The notes below the pieces were generated by a model. That model did no database searches. It was not told where the DNA came from and saw only the letters and a program-made list of their open reading frames with translations. Source: Oerskovia rustica (GTDB lineage: Bacteria; Actinomycetota; Actinomycetes; Actinomycetales; Cellulomonadaceae). Taken from it: DNA of 45,092 nucleotides. A program made the translations under genes and the position numbers. The DNA is taken from assembly GCF_014836555.1 (NCBI RefSeq), contig NZ_JACSQQ010000011.1:81025-126116 (forward strand), written 5' to 3'. Of this stretch, positions 25,534 to 33,777 are shown in pieces; the stretch's first letter is position 1; every line of letters starts with the position of its first letter.

Positions 25534-25656
25534 GCGGGCAGGCTCGTGGTGTCGACGTGCATGCTGCCTCCGGTGATGGTTGCGAGGGGACCGAGGACAC
25601 CCTACGTCGGGCGTGCCCGCGGTCGCGGGACCGGCTCTGGCTCCGGCGCCGGCCCG

Positions 25657-28476
25657 CTACGGGCTCGTGACCGCGAAGAGCCCGTGCGCGCCGCGCTCGG
25701 CGTCGATCATCACGTGGCTCACGAACGGGTACCTGCCCGCCTCGGGGAACGCCATCTCGACGAACCCGCCCTGCGCGACCGCGAGGCCCAGGACCTGCGA
25801 GCCGCCCGCCTCGGCGTTGCCGGGCCGCAGCCGGTAGGCACCTTCGCTGTAGACCGTGTCGAACTGGCCACCCACGACGTGGAAGGACGTCCCCCGGTTG
25901 GGGCCCGCAGGCAGCACCCACACGCGCACGCGCTCGCCCACGCGGGCCGGGAGCGGCGCCGCGTCGTACTGGTTGGCGTAGCCGTTGAACGCGACGACGT
26001 CGGGTTCCCCCGTCGCGAGCCGGTCCACGTCGACCTCGCCGCCCTGGGGACCGAGGTAGTACTCCGACTGGACCAGCAGGTACTCGCGGTCGACCGGCGC
26101 GAGATCGGGGGGGTCGATCACGACCGCGCCGAACATGCCGTTCGCGATGTGCGCCGACATGGGCATGGTCGAGCAGTGGTACATCCACACACCCGACATG
26201 GTCGCGGTGAACGTGTAGGTCAGCTCCTCGCCCGGGGCGATCGTGCGCATGGGCTCGTCGGGGGCGAGGGCTCCCGCGTGGAAGTCGATCGAGTGCCCGA
26301 TCGTGCCGTCGTTGACCAGCGTGATCTCGAAGCGGTCCCCGACCTTGCCCCGCAGCGTCGGGCCGGGGGCCGTGCCGCCGAACGTCCAGAGCCGCTGCGT
26401 CACGCCCGGCGCGACCTCGGTCACGACCTCGGAGACCGCCATGCGCACACGGTGCACGGTCTCCGGGCCCGCTGGTGCAAGCGCGGCCGGGTACGCCGTG
26501 AAGTCCTCGCCCGGCATGGCCAGGAGGTCCAGGTCCTCGGCGGCGCGGGGCGCTGCGCCGCCCGGCACAGCGCCGCCCGACGGGACCGAGCCCGCTGATC
26601 CACCCGAACCGTGGTCCATGCCGGCCATGCCTTCGTGGTCGCCCATGCTTCCGGCGTTCCCGGAGGACGCCGCGGCGTCGGTCACGGCGCCCGCTCCCGT
26701 CGGCGTGATCGTCAGGACCATGCCCATCTGCCGGTGCCCCACGACCGTGCACCACCCGTCGATCGCGCGCCCCACGACCCCGACGTCGAACGTCACGGTC
26801 GCGCCCGGCGCGATCCGGCCGCTGGTCCGGCCGGTGTCGAGCGCGAGGTCGTGGACCGTGGTGTCGGTGTTGGTCACGACGAGGACGAGGGTGTCGCCGG
26901 CAGGGACCTCGATCTCGCTCGGGACGAAGCGCATGTCGGCGGCCTCGACCTCGACCGTCGTGGTGCGGCCCGTCGCGGCGACGGTCCCCGCGGCACCGGC
27001 CGCTGCCGACGTCGCGCCGCTGCCCGTGCCGAGCGCGGCCGGGTCCAGTGCGACTCCGCCGGCCGCGACGAGGAGCAGGACGCTCAGCGCAGCCACGGCC
27101 AGGCCTTTGCGGCGGGGGCCGGTCACGGCCTCCACGGGCGGCCCCTGGCGAGCGCCGCCGGCTCGCGCACGCAGGTCCTGTCCCAGGGCGTGGGCCGCCG
27201 CGACGTCGTCAGCGGTCGGTGGGACGAACGGCGTGCGCCGCGCACGGCGGTGAGCGAGCACCGCACCGACGAGCAACGGCAGGAAGGCCACGAGAGCGCC
27301 CAGCGCGGTCAGCGACGCGAGCACGTGCACCAGGCTCGGCGCGGGCAGCACGAAGAGCGCGAGCGCGCCGTTGAACAGCACGACCCGCACGACGGCTCCC
27401 CGTTCGAGGACGGCCGTGGTCGAGCGCACGGCGGCCGGTCCCCCGCCGAGCACCACGGGCACGAGGTAGGTCAGCGCCCCCAGCAGGACCTGGGCCGCGA
27501 AGCCCGCGACGAGCGGCACGGTCACGGTCCCGACGCGATCGGCGGCCGTCTCCCAGCCTCCGCTGAACGCGAGGACACCGGTCAGCGTCGCGAGCGACCC
27601 CACGAGCCACGCGAGCGCGCACGCCGCCGACCACGTCGCGAAGGTGGCGGGCGGTCGCCGTCGGGCCGCCGTGACCATGGGGCGCACCGAGACCAGGACA
27701 CCCGCGAGATACGTCGCGAGGCCCACGGCCGCGACGGGCGGCGCCGCGAGCAGCACCGCCGCGACACCGGCCGCGAGCCCGCCGAGCACGAGGGCGAGCG
27801 TCGTACGCGCGGCGCGGGGCGCGTCGTCGGCCATCCTGGTCCGCAGCATGGTCGGCCACAGCGTCATGAGCGTGCCCATGACCGTCAGGCCCACGAACCC
27901 GAGCAGGTTGACGCCCGCGTGGGCCAGCACCACGCGCGTGTGCCAGGCCTCGTCGAGACCGCGCGCGAGCGTCGCGCCGAGCCCGGCCCCGAACGGCAGG
28001 AGCCAGGCCGCGGCGACGTAGAACGCGACGCAGATCCGGAAGCGGGCCGCGAGCGCCTGGCGCGACTGCCGCCACAGGGCCGTGCCGTGCGCCGCGACCG
28101 CTACTCCGACGCCGACCGCCCCGACCAGCGTGACGACCCACGCCGCGGTCACCATGCCCGCGACGGTCGTGACGACCGCGACGTTGAGCAGCACGAGCCG
28201 GGCAACCTGCCACCGCCGCGACGCGGGCGTGACCCGGCGGCTCAGCAGCGCGTCGGTGAAGTGCTGGCTCCAGACGCAGATCGCGTTGGTCACCGCGCCG
28301 AGCAGCAGCAGGTGCACGAGCAGCCAGGGCGAAGCGGGCACCCACCGGTGGCCGACCGCGACCACGACCGTGGCCAGCAGCCACCCGACCACGGGCGCGT
28401 TGGCGCGCAGGTGCCACGTGCTGCGGTCGGTCAGGGGCCGCAGCGGGGCGGGGGCGGCGGACAGGTCGAGCTTCAC
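25657..28476 (-). CDS. nirK: three-module fusion: polytopic membrane domain, cupredoxin, AniA-type copper nitrite reductase
   Basis: 939 aa, GTG at 28476 after GAGGAG. (1) Residues ~20-480: about 12 membrane helices with conserved-looking His (LVHLLLLG, WSQHF, LAHAGVNLLGF). (2) Residues ~505-592: a plastocyanin-like domain with type-1 copper ligands His542, Cys576, His581, Met586. (3) A Met/His-rich linker (GDHEGMAGMDHG), then from about 660 a two-domain NirK: type-1 ligands His728, Cys768, His776, Met781; type-2 ligands His733, His767, His921; catalytic Asp731 and His866. Every residue needed to reduce nitrite to NO is present, and SFHVVG/VSHVMIDA match the AniA class. The cupredoxin probably hands electrons to NirK, exported and membrane-tethered. 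Last gene of the operon; 4-bp overlap with the NnrS-like gene. Confidence 0.9.
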   Translation of the reverse strand: MKLDLSAAPAPLRPLTDRSTWHLRANAPVVGWLLATVVVAVGHRWVPASPWLLVHLLLLGAVTNAICVWSQHFTDALLSRRVTPASRRWQVARLVLLNVAVVTTVAGMVTAAWVVTLVGAVGVGVAVAAHGTALWRQSRQALAARFRICVAFYVAAAWLLPFGAGLGATLARGLDEAWHTRVVLAHAGVNLLGFVGLTVMGTLMTLWPTMLRTRMADDAPRAARTTLALVLGGLAAGVAAVLLAAPPVAAVGLATYLAGVLVSVRPMVTAARRRPPATFATWSAACALAWLVGSLATLTGVLAFSGGWETAADRVGTVTVPLVAGFAAQVLLGALTYLVPVVLGGGPAAVRSTTAVLERGAVVRVVLFNGALALFVLPAPSLVHVLASLTALGALVAFLPLLVGAVLAHRRARRTPFVPPTADDVAAAHALGQDLRARAGGARQGPPVEAVTGPRRKGLAVAALSVLLLVAAGGVALDPAALGTGSGATSAAAGAAGTVAATGRTTTVEVEAADMRFVPSEIEVPAGDTLVLVVTNTDTTVHDLALDTGRTSGRIAPGATVTFDVGVVGRAIDGWCTVVGHRQMGMVLTITPTGAGAVTDAAASSGNAGSMGDHEGMAGMDHGSGGSAGSVPSGGAVPGGAAPRAAEDLDLLAMPGEDFTAYPAALAPAGPETVHRVRMAVSEVVTEVAPGVTQRLWTFGGTAPGPTLRGKVGDRFEITLVNDGTIGHSIDFHAGALAPDEPMRTIAPGEELTYTFTATMSGVWMYHCSTMPMSAHIANGMFGAVVIDPPDLAPVDREYLLVQSEYYLGPQGGEVDVDRLATGEPDVVAFNGYANQYDAAPLPARVGERVRVWVLPAGPNRGTSFHVVGGQFDTVYSEGAYRLRPGNAEAGGSQVLGLAVAQGGFVEMAFPEAGRYPFVSHVMIDAERGAHGLFAVTSP

Positions 28477-29612
28477 GGGACGGTCTCCTCGAGGGCAGGT
28501 GCAGGCCCGACGGCGTCGCACCGGCCGGGTGCGGCCGTGGCGGGGGGCGCGGCATGGCGCAGGTTCGCGCGGATCCCGACGGTGACCATGAGGGCGACGA
28601 ACGCGAGCAGCGCCACGACGTTCAGGACGCCGCCGACCTGGTGCGCCACGGGCAGGCTGCGGGCGTCGCCCAGCCCGAGCCGGACCACGAGCCCGACGTG
28701 CAGGAGCACGGCCGGGCCGTACATCAGGGGCGTGTACGGGAGCCGGATCCTCAGCACCGCGGGCAGGATCACGGGCGCGTGCGCCATGACCATCGAGATC
28801 GTGAACCCCAGGAAGACCGCGTGGATCACGGCGTCGTACCCCGGTCCCGTGTCCTGCCTCCCGCCGAGGAGCCAGACCGCGCCCGCGACCGCGAGCCACA
28901 CGTACGCCGCGAGCAGGCACGCCGCCATGCAGCGCGCGAGGCCCGTCGAGCGGATCGTGCGCCGCGCGACGTCGTGCACGGCGAGCCAGCCGCACAGCAC
29001 CAGGACCGCCGCGCCCAGGATCACGTAGCCGGCCCCAGGCCACAGCAACGTGGCCACGCACCCCGCCGCGAGCGCCCAGCAGACCCACAGGACGAGGGCC
29101 GCGCCCCGGCCGAGGAACGCGATCCGGGCGAGCTCGAGCCGCTCGCCCGCGATGGTCGCCACGACGAAGCACGCGAGCCACGGCAGCACGTCCGCGACAC
29201 CCACCCCGCCGAGCCACAGCAGGGCGCCGCCCGTCGCGAGCAGTGCGCCGATCAGCTGGGCGAGGACCGCGTCGTCGTGCTGCCGCCGCCACAGCGGCAC
29301 GTACACCGCGCACAGCGCGGCACATCCCCCGACGAGGAGCACCTGCCCGACGACGAGGGGCACAGGGCTGAGTAGGGCCAGCGCCCCCGCCCCCAGCAGA
29401 CCCGGGGCGACGAACCCCCAGCGGGTGCGCAGCGCGACGGCCCGTTCGAGCGCGACGACCGTGCCGACGAACCCCAGGACGAGCAGCACGCCGTGGACCA
29501 CGGGCAGGCGCTCGGTCGTGACGGGAGCCGGCAGGCCGAGCAGCAGGAGCGCCGCGTCGAGGCCCGCGAGAAGAGCGAGCCCGGCGGGCAGGACGAAGAC
29601 CGCACGGCGCAT
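28473..29612 (-). CDS. NnrS-like polytopic membrane protein
   Basis: 379 aa, ATG at 29612 sharing a base with the upstream TGA (TGATG). About 12 hydrophobic helices. The segment IHAVFLGFTISMVMAHAPVILPAVL is the hallmark of NnrS, a heme/copper membrane protein linked to nitric-oxide tolerance. Its stop overlaps the GTG of the nirK fusion gene by four bases. Position in an operon with a NO-producing enzyme and a cysteine-containing regulator supports a role in NO metabolism or protection. The exact chemistry of NnrS is not established. Confidence 0.82.
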   Translation of the reverse strand: MRRAVFVLPAGLALLAGLDAALLLLGLPAPVTTERLPVVHGVLLVLGFVGTVVALERAVALRTRWGFVAPGLLGAGALALLSPVPLVVGQVLLVGGCAALCAVYVPLWRRQHDDAVLAQLIGALLATGGALLWLGGVGVADVLPWLACFVVATIAGERLELARIAFLGRGAALVLWVCWALAAGCVATLLWPGAGYVILGAAVLVLCGWLAVHDVARRTIRSTGLARCMAACLLAAYVWLAVAGAVWLLGGRQDTGPGYDAVIHAVFLGFTISMVMAHAPVILPAVLRIRLPYTPLMYGPAVLLHVGLVVRLGLGDARSLPVAHQVGGVLNVVALLAFVALMVTVGIRANLRHAAPPATAAPGRCDAVGPAPALEETVP

Positions 29613-30445
29613 CACGACGCCTTGTTCCTGCGAGGCTCTGGCTGGGGGCGCAGGCGCAGCCGGCAGGCGCCCGGCTCGGCGAACGGCAGCAACGAGGTGC
29701 CCTCCCGCGGAGCGCCCAGGCGCTCGAGCGCCCCCTGGGCGAGACCGAGGTGCACCGCGCACACGACCTCCGGGTTGCGGTACGCAGCCTCGAGCAGCGG
29801 GCACCGGGTCAGCGCGACCGATGCCGCGTCGTCGTCGGCCTGCGGTGCGAAGCCGAGCCTGTCCAGCAGGGCGACGACCTCGTGGCGCGCGGCGATCGCG
29901 ACGTGCGCCCTGTCCGGAAGCGCCGTCGCCTGGAGCGCGGCGCCGTCGGCTCCCTCGCCGCTCGGCCCGTGGCCTCGGTCGCCGGACGGGGGCTCGTGAC
30001 CCGCGGCGAGGTCCGCACCCCACGCACGGCCCGCTGCCAGGGCGTCGCCGACCGGGTCGGCGCTCGACCGGGCGATCTGGGCCGCGAGCGCCGACGCGAG
30101 GCCCGCGTACTCGGCGGCTCCTGCCGTCGTCGGGGACTCCGTCGCCGGAGAGTAGAGCCGGGCCGGGCGTCCGCGCCCCTGCGCCGGAGCGTTCTCGCTG
30201 GTCGCGAGCCCGGCCTCGACCAGGCCCTCCAGATGCTCGCGCACCGTGTTGGGGTGCTGGTCGAGCGCCGTCGCGACCGAGGCGACCGAGCAGGGCTCGG
30301 ACTGCGAGGCGAGGACGTCCAGCACCGCGAGCCGCGCCCTGGACAGCCGCGCGGGGCGCACCGGACGTCGGACCAGCGGGGGGCCGTACCCCGGGCGCGG
30401 GGAGATCGCTCGTCCTGCCTGACCCAGAGGCTCCGTATTTTCCAC
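29612..30445 (-). CDS. SufR-like winged-helix regulator, probable Fe-S/NO sensor
   Basis: 277 aa, GTG at 30445. The winged HTH lies at about 37-100 (RARLAVLDVLASQSEPCSVASVATALDQHPNTVREHLEGLVEAGL, wing RGRPARLYS). The C-terminal part holds Cys215 (TRCPLLEAAYRNPEVVC, Cys229) and Cys261 (GACRLRL), resembling the cluster-binding end of SufR-type regulators. With Cys52 there are four Cys in all. I infer an iron-sulfur sensor of NO or oxygen that controls this operon and the divergent hemerythrin gene. TACACT (30453-30458, minus strand) is seven bases before the GTG (leaderless). First gene of the nirK operon. Confidence 0.82.
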   Translation of the reverse strand: MENTEPLGQAGRAISPRPGYGPPLVRRPVRPARLSRARLAVLDVLASQSEPCSVASVATALDQHPNTVREHLEGLVEAGLATSENAPAQGRGRPARLYSPATESPTTAGAAEYAGLASALAAQIARSSADPVGDALAAGRAWGADLAAGHEPPSGDRGHGPSGEGADGAALQATALPDRAHVAIAARHEVVALLDRLGFAPQADDDAASVALTRCPLLEAAYRNPEVVCAVHLGLAQGALERLGAPREGTSLLPFAEPGACRLRLRPQPEPRRNKAS

Positions 30446-30465
30446 GGAATAAAGTGTACTAATCT
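30437..30465. promoter_or_regulatory. overlapping divergent promoters and dyad of the NO island
   Basis: An AT-rich spot in GC-rich surroundings. Minus strand: TACACT (30458-30453) drives the regulator. Plus strand: TAATCT (30460-30465) with TTTTCC (30438-30443) drives the hemerythrin gene. The dyad TTCCacGGAA (30440-30449) covers the regulator start codon and the plus -35. One bound regulator could control both directions. Confidence 0.6.
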
Positions 30466-30508
30466 CGAAGGCGTTCGGAAACCACACCCGCCCCGGAGGA
30501 CCCACGTC

Positions 30509-31426
30509 ATGAGCAGCAGCATCGTCCTGGCCACGTCGGCCGAAGACTCACGCGCGGTCGAGGCCGTCGTCGCCCACCACACCGAGATGAACGGGACCCT
30601 CGGCCTCCTCGTCGAGGCCCTCGTCCGGGCGGTCGAGACTGGCGACGCGACGGCGACCGCCACGGCCCACCAGCGGCTCGTCGCATGGACCCGCGCGGAC
30701 CTGCTGCCGCACGCGCTCGCCGAGGAGGGCGCGATGTACCCGCACGCGCACCGCACCCCGGACGCCCGCCTCCTGGTCGACGCCATGATCGCCGAGCACG
30801 GCGTCATCGGCGGCCTCGTCGACGCGCTCGCCGACGCGACGAGCCCCGTGCGCGCAGCCGCGCTGGGCCGCGCCCTCCAGGTCCTCTTCGAGGTGCACAT
30901 GACCAAGGAGAACGAGCAGATCCTGCCGCTGCTGGCCCTCTCCTCCGACGTGTCGCTCGCGACCGTCCTCGACGGGATGCACGAGCTGCTCGGCGGGCAC
31001 GAGCACGGGCGGACGGGCAGTCCTGGGCCTGCCGAGGTCGGCGTCGGGTGCGGGTGCGGCAGTGTCGACGGAGGCTTGGGCGGCGGGTGCGGCAGTGGCG
31101 CCGAGCCGGCCGACGAGCCCCGGAGGGCTGACCCGGCCACGGACCCGACCGCCCCGGCCCCGGGCGGGCACTCGTGCGGGTGCGGCGGGCACGACGACGC
31201 CGGGAACCTCCCCGTCCTCGACGCCCGCGCGGTGCCGCACGCCATCCGGCACGCGACGATCTTCGGTGCGCTCGACGGCGTCGTCCCCGGCGCGGGCATG
31301 GTACTGCTCGCCCCGCACGACCCCCTGCCCCTCCTGGCCCAGGTCGACGCCCGCTGGCCGGGCACGTTCACGGTCGACTACCTGGAGCGCGGCCCCGAGA
31401 CATGGGCGCTGGCGTTCATGCGCTGA
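30509..31426 (+). CDS. hemerythrin-like domain plus DUF2249 domain protein
   Basis: 305 aa, ATG at 30509 after GGAGGA. The hemerythrin-like four-helix bundle spans residues ~10-165 with the iron-ligand pattern His23/24, His68 and Glu72 (LLPHALAEEGAMYPHA), His97 (IAEHG), His130 and Glu134 (VHMTKENEQILP). A Gly/Cys linker holds CGCG (181-184), GCG (194) and CGCGGH (223-228). The DUF2249 domain (236-305) starts LDARAVPHAIRHATIFGAL. Hemerythrin and DUF2249 proteins often accompany NO and denitrification genes. I infer binding of NO/O2 by a di-iron site or iron repair. It diverges from the nirK operon. Confidence 0.87.
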   Translation: MSSSIVLATSAEDSRAVEAVVAHHTEMNGTLGLLVEALVRAVETGDATATATAHQRLVAWTRADLLPHALAEEGAMYPHAHRTPDARLLVDAMIAEHGVIGGLVDALADATSPVRAAALGRALQVLFEVHMTKENEQILPLLALSSDVSLATVLDGMHELLGGHEHGRTGSPGPAEVGVGCGCGSVDGGLGGGCGSGAEPADEPRRADPATDPTAPAPGGHSCGCGGHDDAGNLPVLDARAVPHAIRHATIFGALDGVVPGAGMVLLAPHDPLPLLAQVDARWPGTFTVDYLERGPETWALAFMR

Positions 31427-31460
31427 CTCTGGGCGGCAGTCAGCCCACCGGAGTCCACGG

Positions 31461-31486
31461 CGGGCGGTTGACGACCTGGCCGCCCG
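31461..31486. terminator. possible hairpin after hemerythrin gene
   Basis: CGGGCGG (31461-31467) and CCGCCCG (31480-31486) pair around a 12-base loop, 35 bases after the hemerythrin-gene stop. There is no T-run. Confidence 0.4.
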
Positions 31487-31575
31487 AAGGTTCACGAGAT
31501 GCGCCGACCACCACCGGCCCCCTCCACGCCCCGCACCGGTGGCCCCCACGCACCCCCTCTGCCACGATCGGCCTC

Positions 31576-32403
31576 ATGGGCACGAACACCACCGGATGGA
31601 CCGAGGGAACCGTCGAGGTCGAGGGGCACCCCGTGTTCTACCGGCGCAGCGCGGAGGTGCCCGGCAGCCTGCCGATCGTCCACGTGCACGGCTTCGCGAT
31701 CTCGGGCACCTACCTCATGCCGACGGCGCGCGTGCTCGCCGGGCGGGCCATGAACCTCGTCCCGGACCTGCCGGGCTACGGCCGGAGCGAGAAGTGGGAC
31801 TACACGCTCGGCATCCCGGCGCTGGCGCACGCGCTGATCCGCATCCTCGACGCCCTCGAGCTCGAGAAGGTGGTCCTGGTCGGCAACTCGATGGGCTGCC
31901 CCATCAGCCTCGAGGTCGCCCACAGCGACCCTGACCGCGTCGAGCGCATCGTGCTCGTGTCTCCCGCGGGCGGAGTGCACAACCAGGGGTTGGCCCGCGC
32001 GATCCGGCAGCTCGCGATGGACGGTCCGCGGGAGAGCCGGCAGATGGCTCGCGTGGCGGTCCCGGACTACGTGCGGTTCGGGCCGGTCAACACGTTCCAC
32101 CTGTTCAGCGAGCTCACCCGGTTCCCGTCGTTGGAGCGCATCGTCCGGTCGACCGTGCCGACGCTCGCGGTCATCGGGAGCAGGGACCCGCTCATGCCGC
32201 CTCCTGCGCGCGTGCGGGAGGTGAGCCGTCTCGCGGGCGACAACACGACTGTCGCCCTCATCGAGGGCGCCGCGCACGCGATCAACTTCAGCCATCCCGG
32301 CGAGCTCGCGCACGTCATCGGGTCCTGGCTCGACGGCGTCGAGATCGTCGACGACCCGGACTCCCCCGGCCTGACGCGCGTCCTGCAGCTGCCGCGCAGC
32401 TAG
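31576..32403 (+). CDS. alpha/beta hydrolase
   Basis: 275 aa, ATG at 31576; CACGAT seven bases upstream may be a -10 (leaderless). It has the alpha/beta-hydrolase fold: oxyanion loop HVHGFAISG, nucleophile elbow GNSMG (Ser), acid GSRDPLMP (Asp) and His in GAAHAINFSHP. The cap region between PAGGVHNQG and FPSLERI is short. It resembles actinobacterial MhpC-type hydrolases; the substrate cannot be told. The gene converges on another hydrolase gene 40 bases away. Confidence 0.9.
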   Translation: MGTNTTGWTEGTVEVEGHPVFYRRSAEVPGSLPIVHVHGFAISGTYLMPTARVLAGRAMNLVPDLPGYGRSEKWDYTLGIPALAHALIRILDALELEKVVLVGNSMGCPISLEVAHSDPDRVERIVLVSPAGGVHNQGLARAIRQLAMDGPRESRQMARVAVPDYVRFGPVNTFHLFSELTRFPSLERIVRSTVPTLAVIGSRDPLMPPPARVREVSRLAGDNTTVALIEGAAHAINFSHPGELAHVIGSWLDGVEIVDDPDSPGLTRVLQLPRS

Positions 32404-32412
32404 CCGGGACAT

Positions 32413-32436
32413 CGTCGGCACGCCGACGGCGTCGGC
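32413..32436. terminator. possible bidirectional hairpin
   Basis: CGTCGGC-AC-GCCGACG and the overlapping GCCGAC-GGC-GTCGGC form alternative short stems in the 40-base gap between two convergent hydrolase genes. Confidence 0.4.
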
Positions 32437-32443
32437 CAGGACG

Positions 32444-33166
32444 TCAGGACGGCCGCGGCCCGCGGATCTGCTCGACCAGGAGCTCGTGGAGTCGCGGGTC
32501 GGCGAGCGGCCGGAAGTGTCCCGGGGTGTCGAGCACGACGTCGTGCGCGCCGTCGAGCGTGCTTCCGGCGGGGATGTGCGGGTCCCAGCGGCTGTGCACC
32601 GAGGTGATGCGTTCGTTCACGGCGCGCTCGGCGGACAGGGCCACGATCGTCGCGTCGCTCGGGATGAACGCCCGGACGGCCGGCGCGACGAACCATCGCG
32701 CGTAGACGGAGCCCGCGAACGGCGTGTTGATCGCGATCATCGACGCGATCCGGCCCGGGCTCTCGCGCACCATGGCGAGCTTCCCGATGAGCCCGCCCTT
32801 GCTGTGCGCGACGACGACGACGTCGTGCAGGTCCTGCTCCCGGAGGTACCGCGCGAGGAGGACGGCGCCGTCCGCGACAGGTCGCCGGTTGTCCCGGAGC
32901 TCCGGGAGCACGTGGACCGCGACCCCGTGGTCGTGCAGGAGGGTGGCCAGGGGCAGCAGGAAGTGCCAGGACTCGTACACCCCGGGGACGAGGACGACGG
33001 GCGGTCCGACGGGCCGGTCGGGTTGGCGCAGCTCGTCGGGCCCCACCCGGGACACGAACCCTGTCGCCTGCCAGCGCAGCACGCAGGCGTAGTCGCGGAC
33101 GCGCCACCAGGTCCGCCGCAGGCCCAGCCCCAGACGCTGGCCCAGGTCCCGGCTCCCGTCGCGCAT
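32444..33166 (-). CDS. lipase/esterase-like alpha/beta hydrolase
   Basis: 240 aa from ATG 33166, with AGGGGAG close upstream; an in-frame TTG at 33205 is less likely. The nucleophile elbow is VVAHSKGGL (Ser) after VVLVPGVYESWHFLLPLATLL, which carries the oxyanion loop. This fits the triacylglycerol-lipase/PGAP1-like group. Acid and His candidates lie near the C-terminus (STLDGAHDVVLDTPGHFRPL). There is no signal peptide. Substrate unknown. Confidence 0.85.
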   Translation of the reverse strand: MRDGSRDLGQRLGLGLRRTWWRVRDYACVLRWQATGFVSRVGPDELRQPDRPVGPPVVLVPGVYESWHFLLPLATLLHDHGVAVHVLPELRDNRRPVADGAVLLARYLREQDLHDVVVVAHSKGGLIGKLAMVRESPGRIASMIAINTPFAGSVYARWFVAPAVRAFIPSDATIVALSAERAVNERITSVHSRWDPHIPAGSTLDGAHDVVLDTPGHFRPLADPRLHELLVEQIRGPRPS

Positions 33167-33191
33167 GGCTCCCCTGTCGTCGTCACCTGCG

Positions 33192-33301
33192 GTCACCGTC
33201 GGCAACGGTCAGCGTCACCCTCGGCGGCCCACACAGTCACCCTCGGCGTCGGTCGCCATCACCTTCGGCGTCGGTCACCGTCACCCTCGGCGGCCACCAC
33301 C
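33192..33301. repeat. 5 x 22-bp tandem repeat
   Basis: Five exact-length 22-base units start at 33192, 33214, 33236, 33258 and 33280. The common head is (G/A)TCACC(C/G/T)TCGGC; tails vary between two types, CGTCGGTC(A/G)CC and GGCC.AC.C. It fills most of the gap between the lipase-like gene and yccF, both on the minus strand. There are no spacers between units, so it is not CRISPR. Copy number may vary among strains. Confidence 0.9.
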
Positions 33302-33314
33302 CGATACTCGCGCG

Positions 33315-33704
33315 TCAGGCGCCGAAGCGCGCGTTCGTCGGCACGATCTGCTTGCCGAGCGGCAGCAGCGAGACCGGGATCATCTTGAGGTTCGCGATGC
33401 CCAGCGGGATGCCGATGATCGAGACGAACAGCGGGATCGAGGTGATGACGTGCCCGATCGCGAGCCAGATCCCCGCGAAGACCACCCAGATCACGTTGCC
33501 GATCGTGGAGAACGCGCCGGCCGTGGGCTTGTCGACGACGGTCCGCCCGAAGGGCCACAGCGCGTACCCGGCGATGCGGAAGCTCGCGATGCCGAACGGG
33601 ATGGTGATGATGAGGATGCAGCAGACGATCCCCGCCACGACGTAGCCGATCGCGAGCCAGAGCCCCGCGAAGATGAGCCAGATGACGTTCAGGATCGCGT
33701 TCAT
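33315..33704 (-). CDS. yccF: YccF family membrane protein (two DUF307 repeats)
   Basis: 129 aa, ATG at 33704. Two homologous halves: NVIWLIFAGLWLAIGYVVAG...IPFGIASFRIAGYALWPFG and NVIWVVFAGIWLAIGHVITS...IPLGIANLKMIPVSLLPLG. Each half is a helical hairpin; the family is a small inner-membrane protein of unknown role. CAGAAT (minus strand, 33711-33716) is six bases before the ATG, suggesting leaderless expression. The upstream in-frame extension has no support. Confidence 0.92.
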   Translation of the reverse strand: MNAILNVIWLIFAGLWLAIGYVVAGIVCCILIITIPFGIASFRIAGYALWPFGRTVVDKPTAGAFSTIGNVIWVVFAGIWLAIGHVITSIPLFVSIIGIPLGIANLKMIPVSLLPLGKQIVPTNARFGA

Positions 33705-33765
33705 GCCCCGATTCTGCCTCACGGACGTCGGCCGGACGCCCACCCCGGTGACGCCGTCGGAAAAC

Positions 33766-33771
33766 TAGACT
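33766..33771 (+). promoter_or_regulatory. -10 box of leaderless yggS
   Basis: TAGACT, six bases before the GTG at 33778. No ribosome site is present. Confidence 0.55.
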
Positions 33772-33777
33772 GCTCCC

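Noticed and set aside
33192-33301. CRISPR array
   Set aside because: The 22-base units are contiguous without spacers, degenerate, and no cas gene is in the window.
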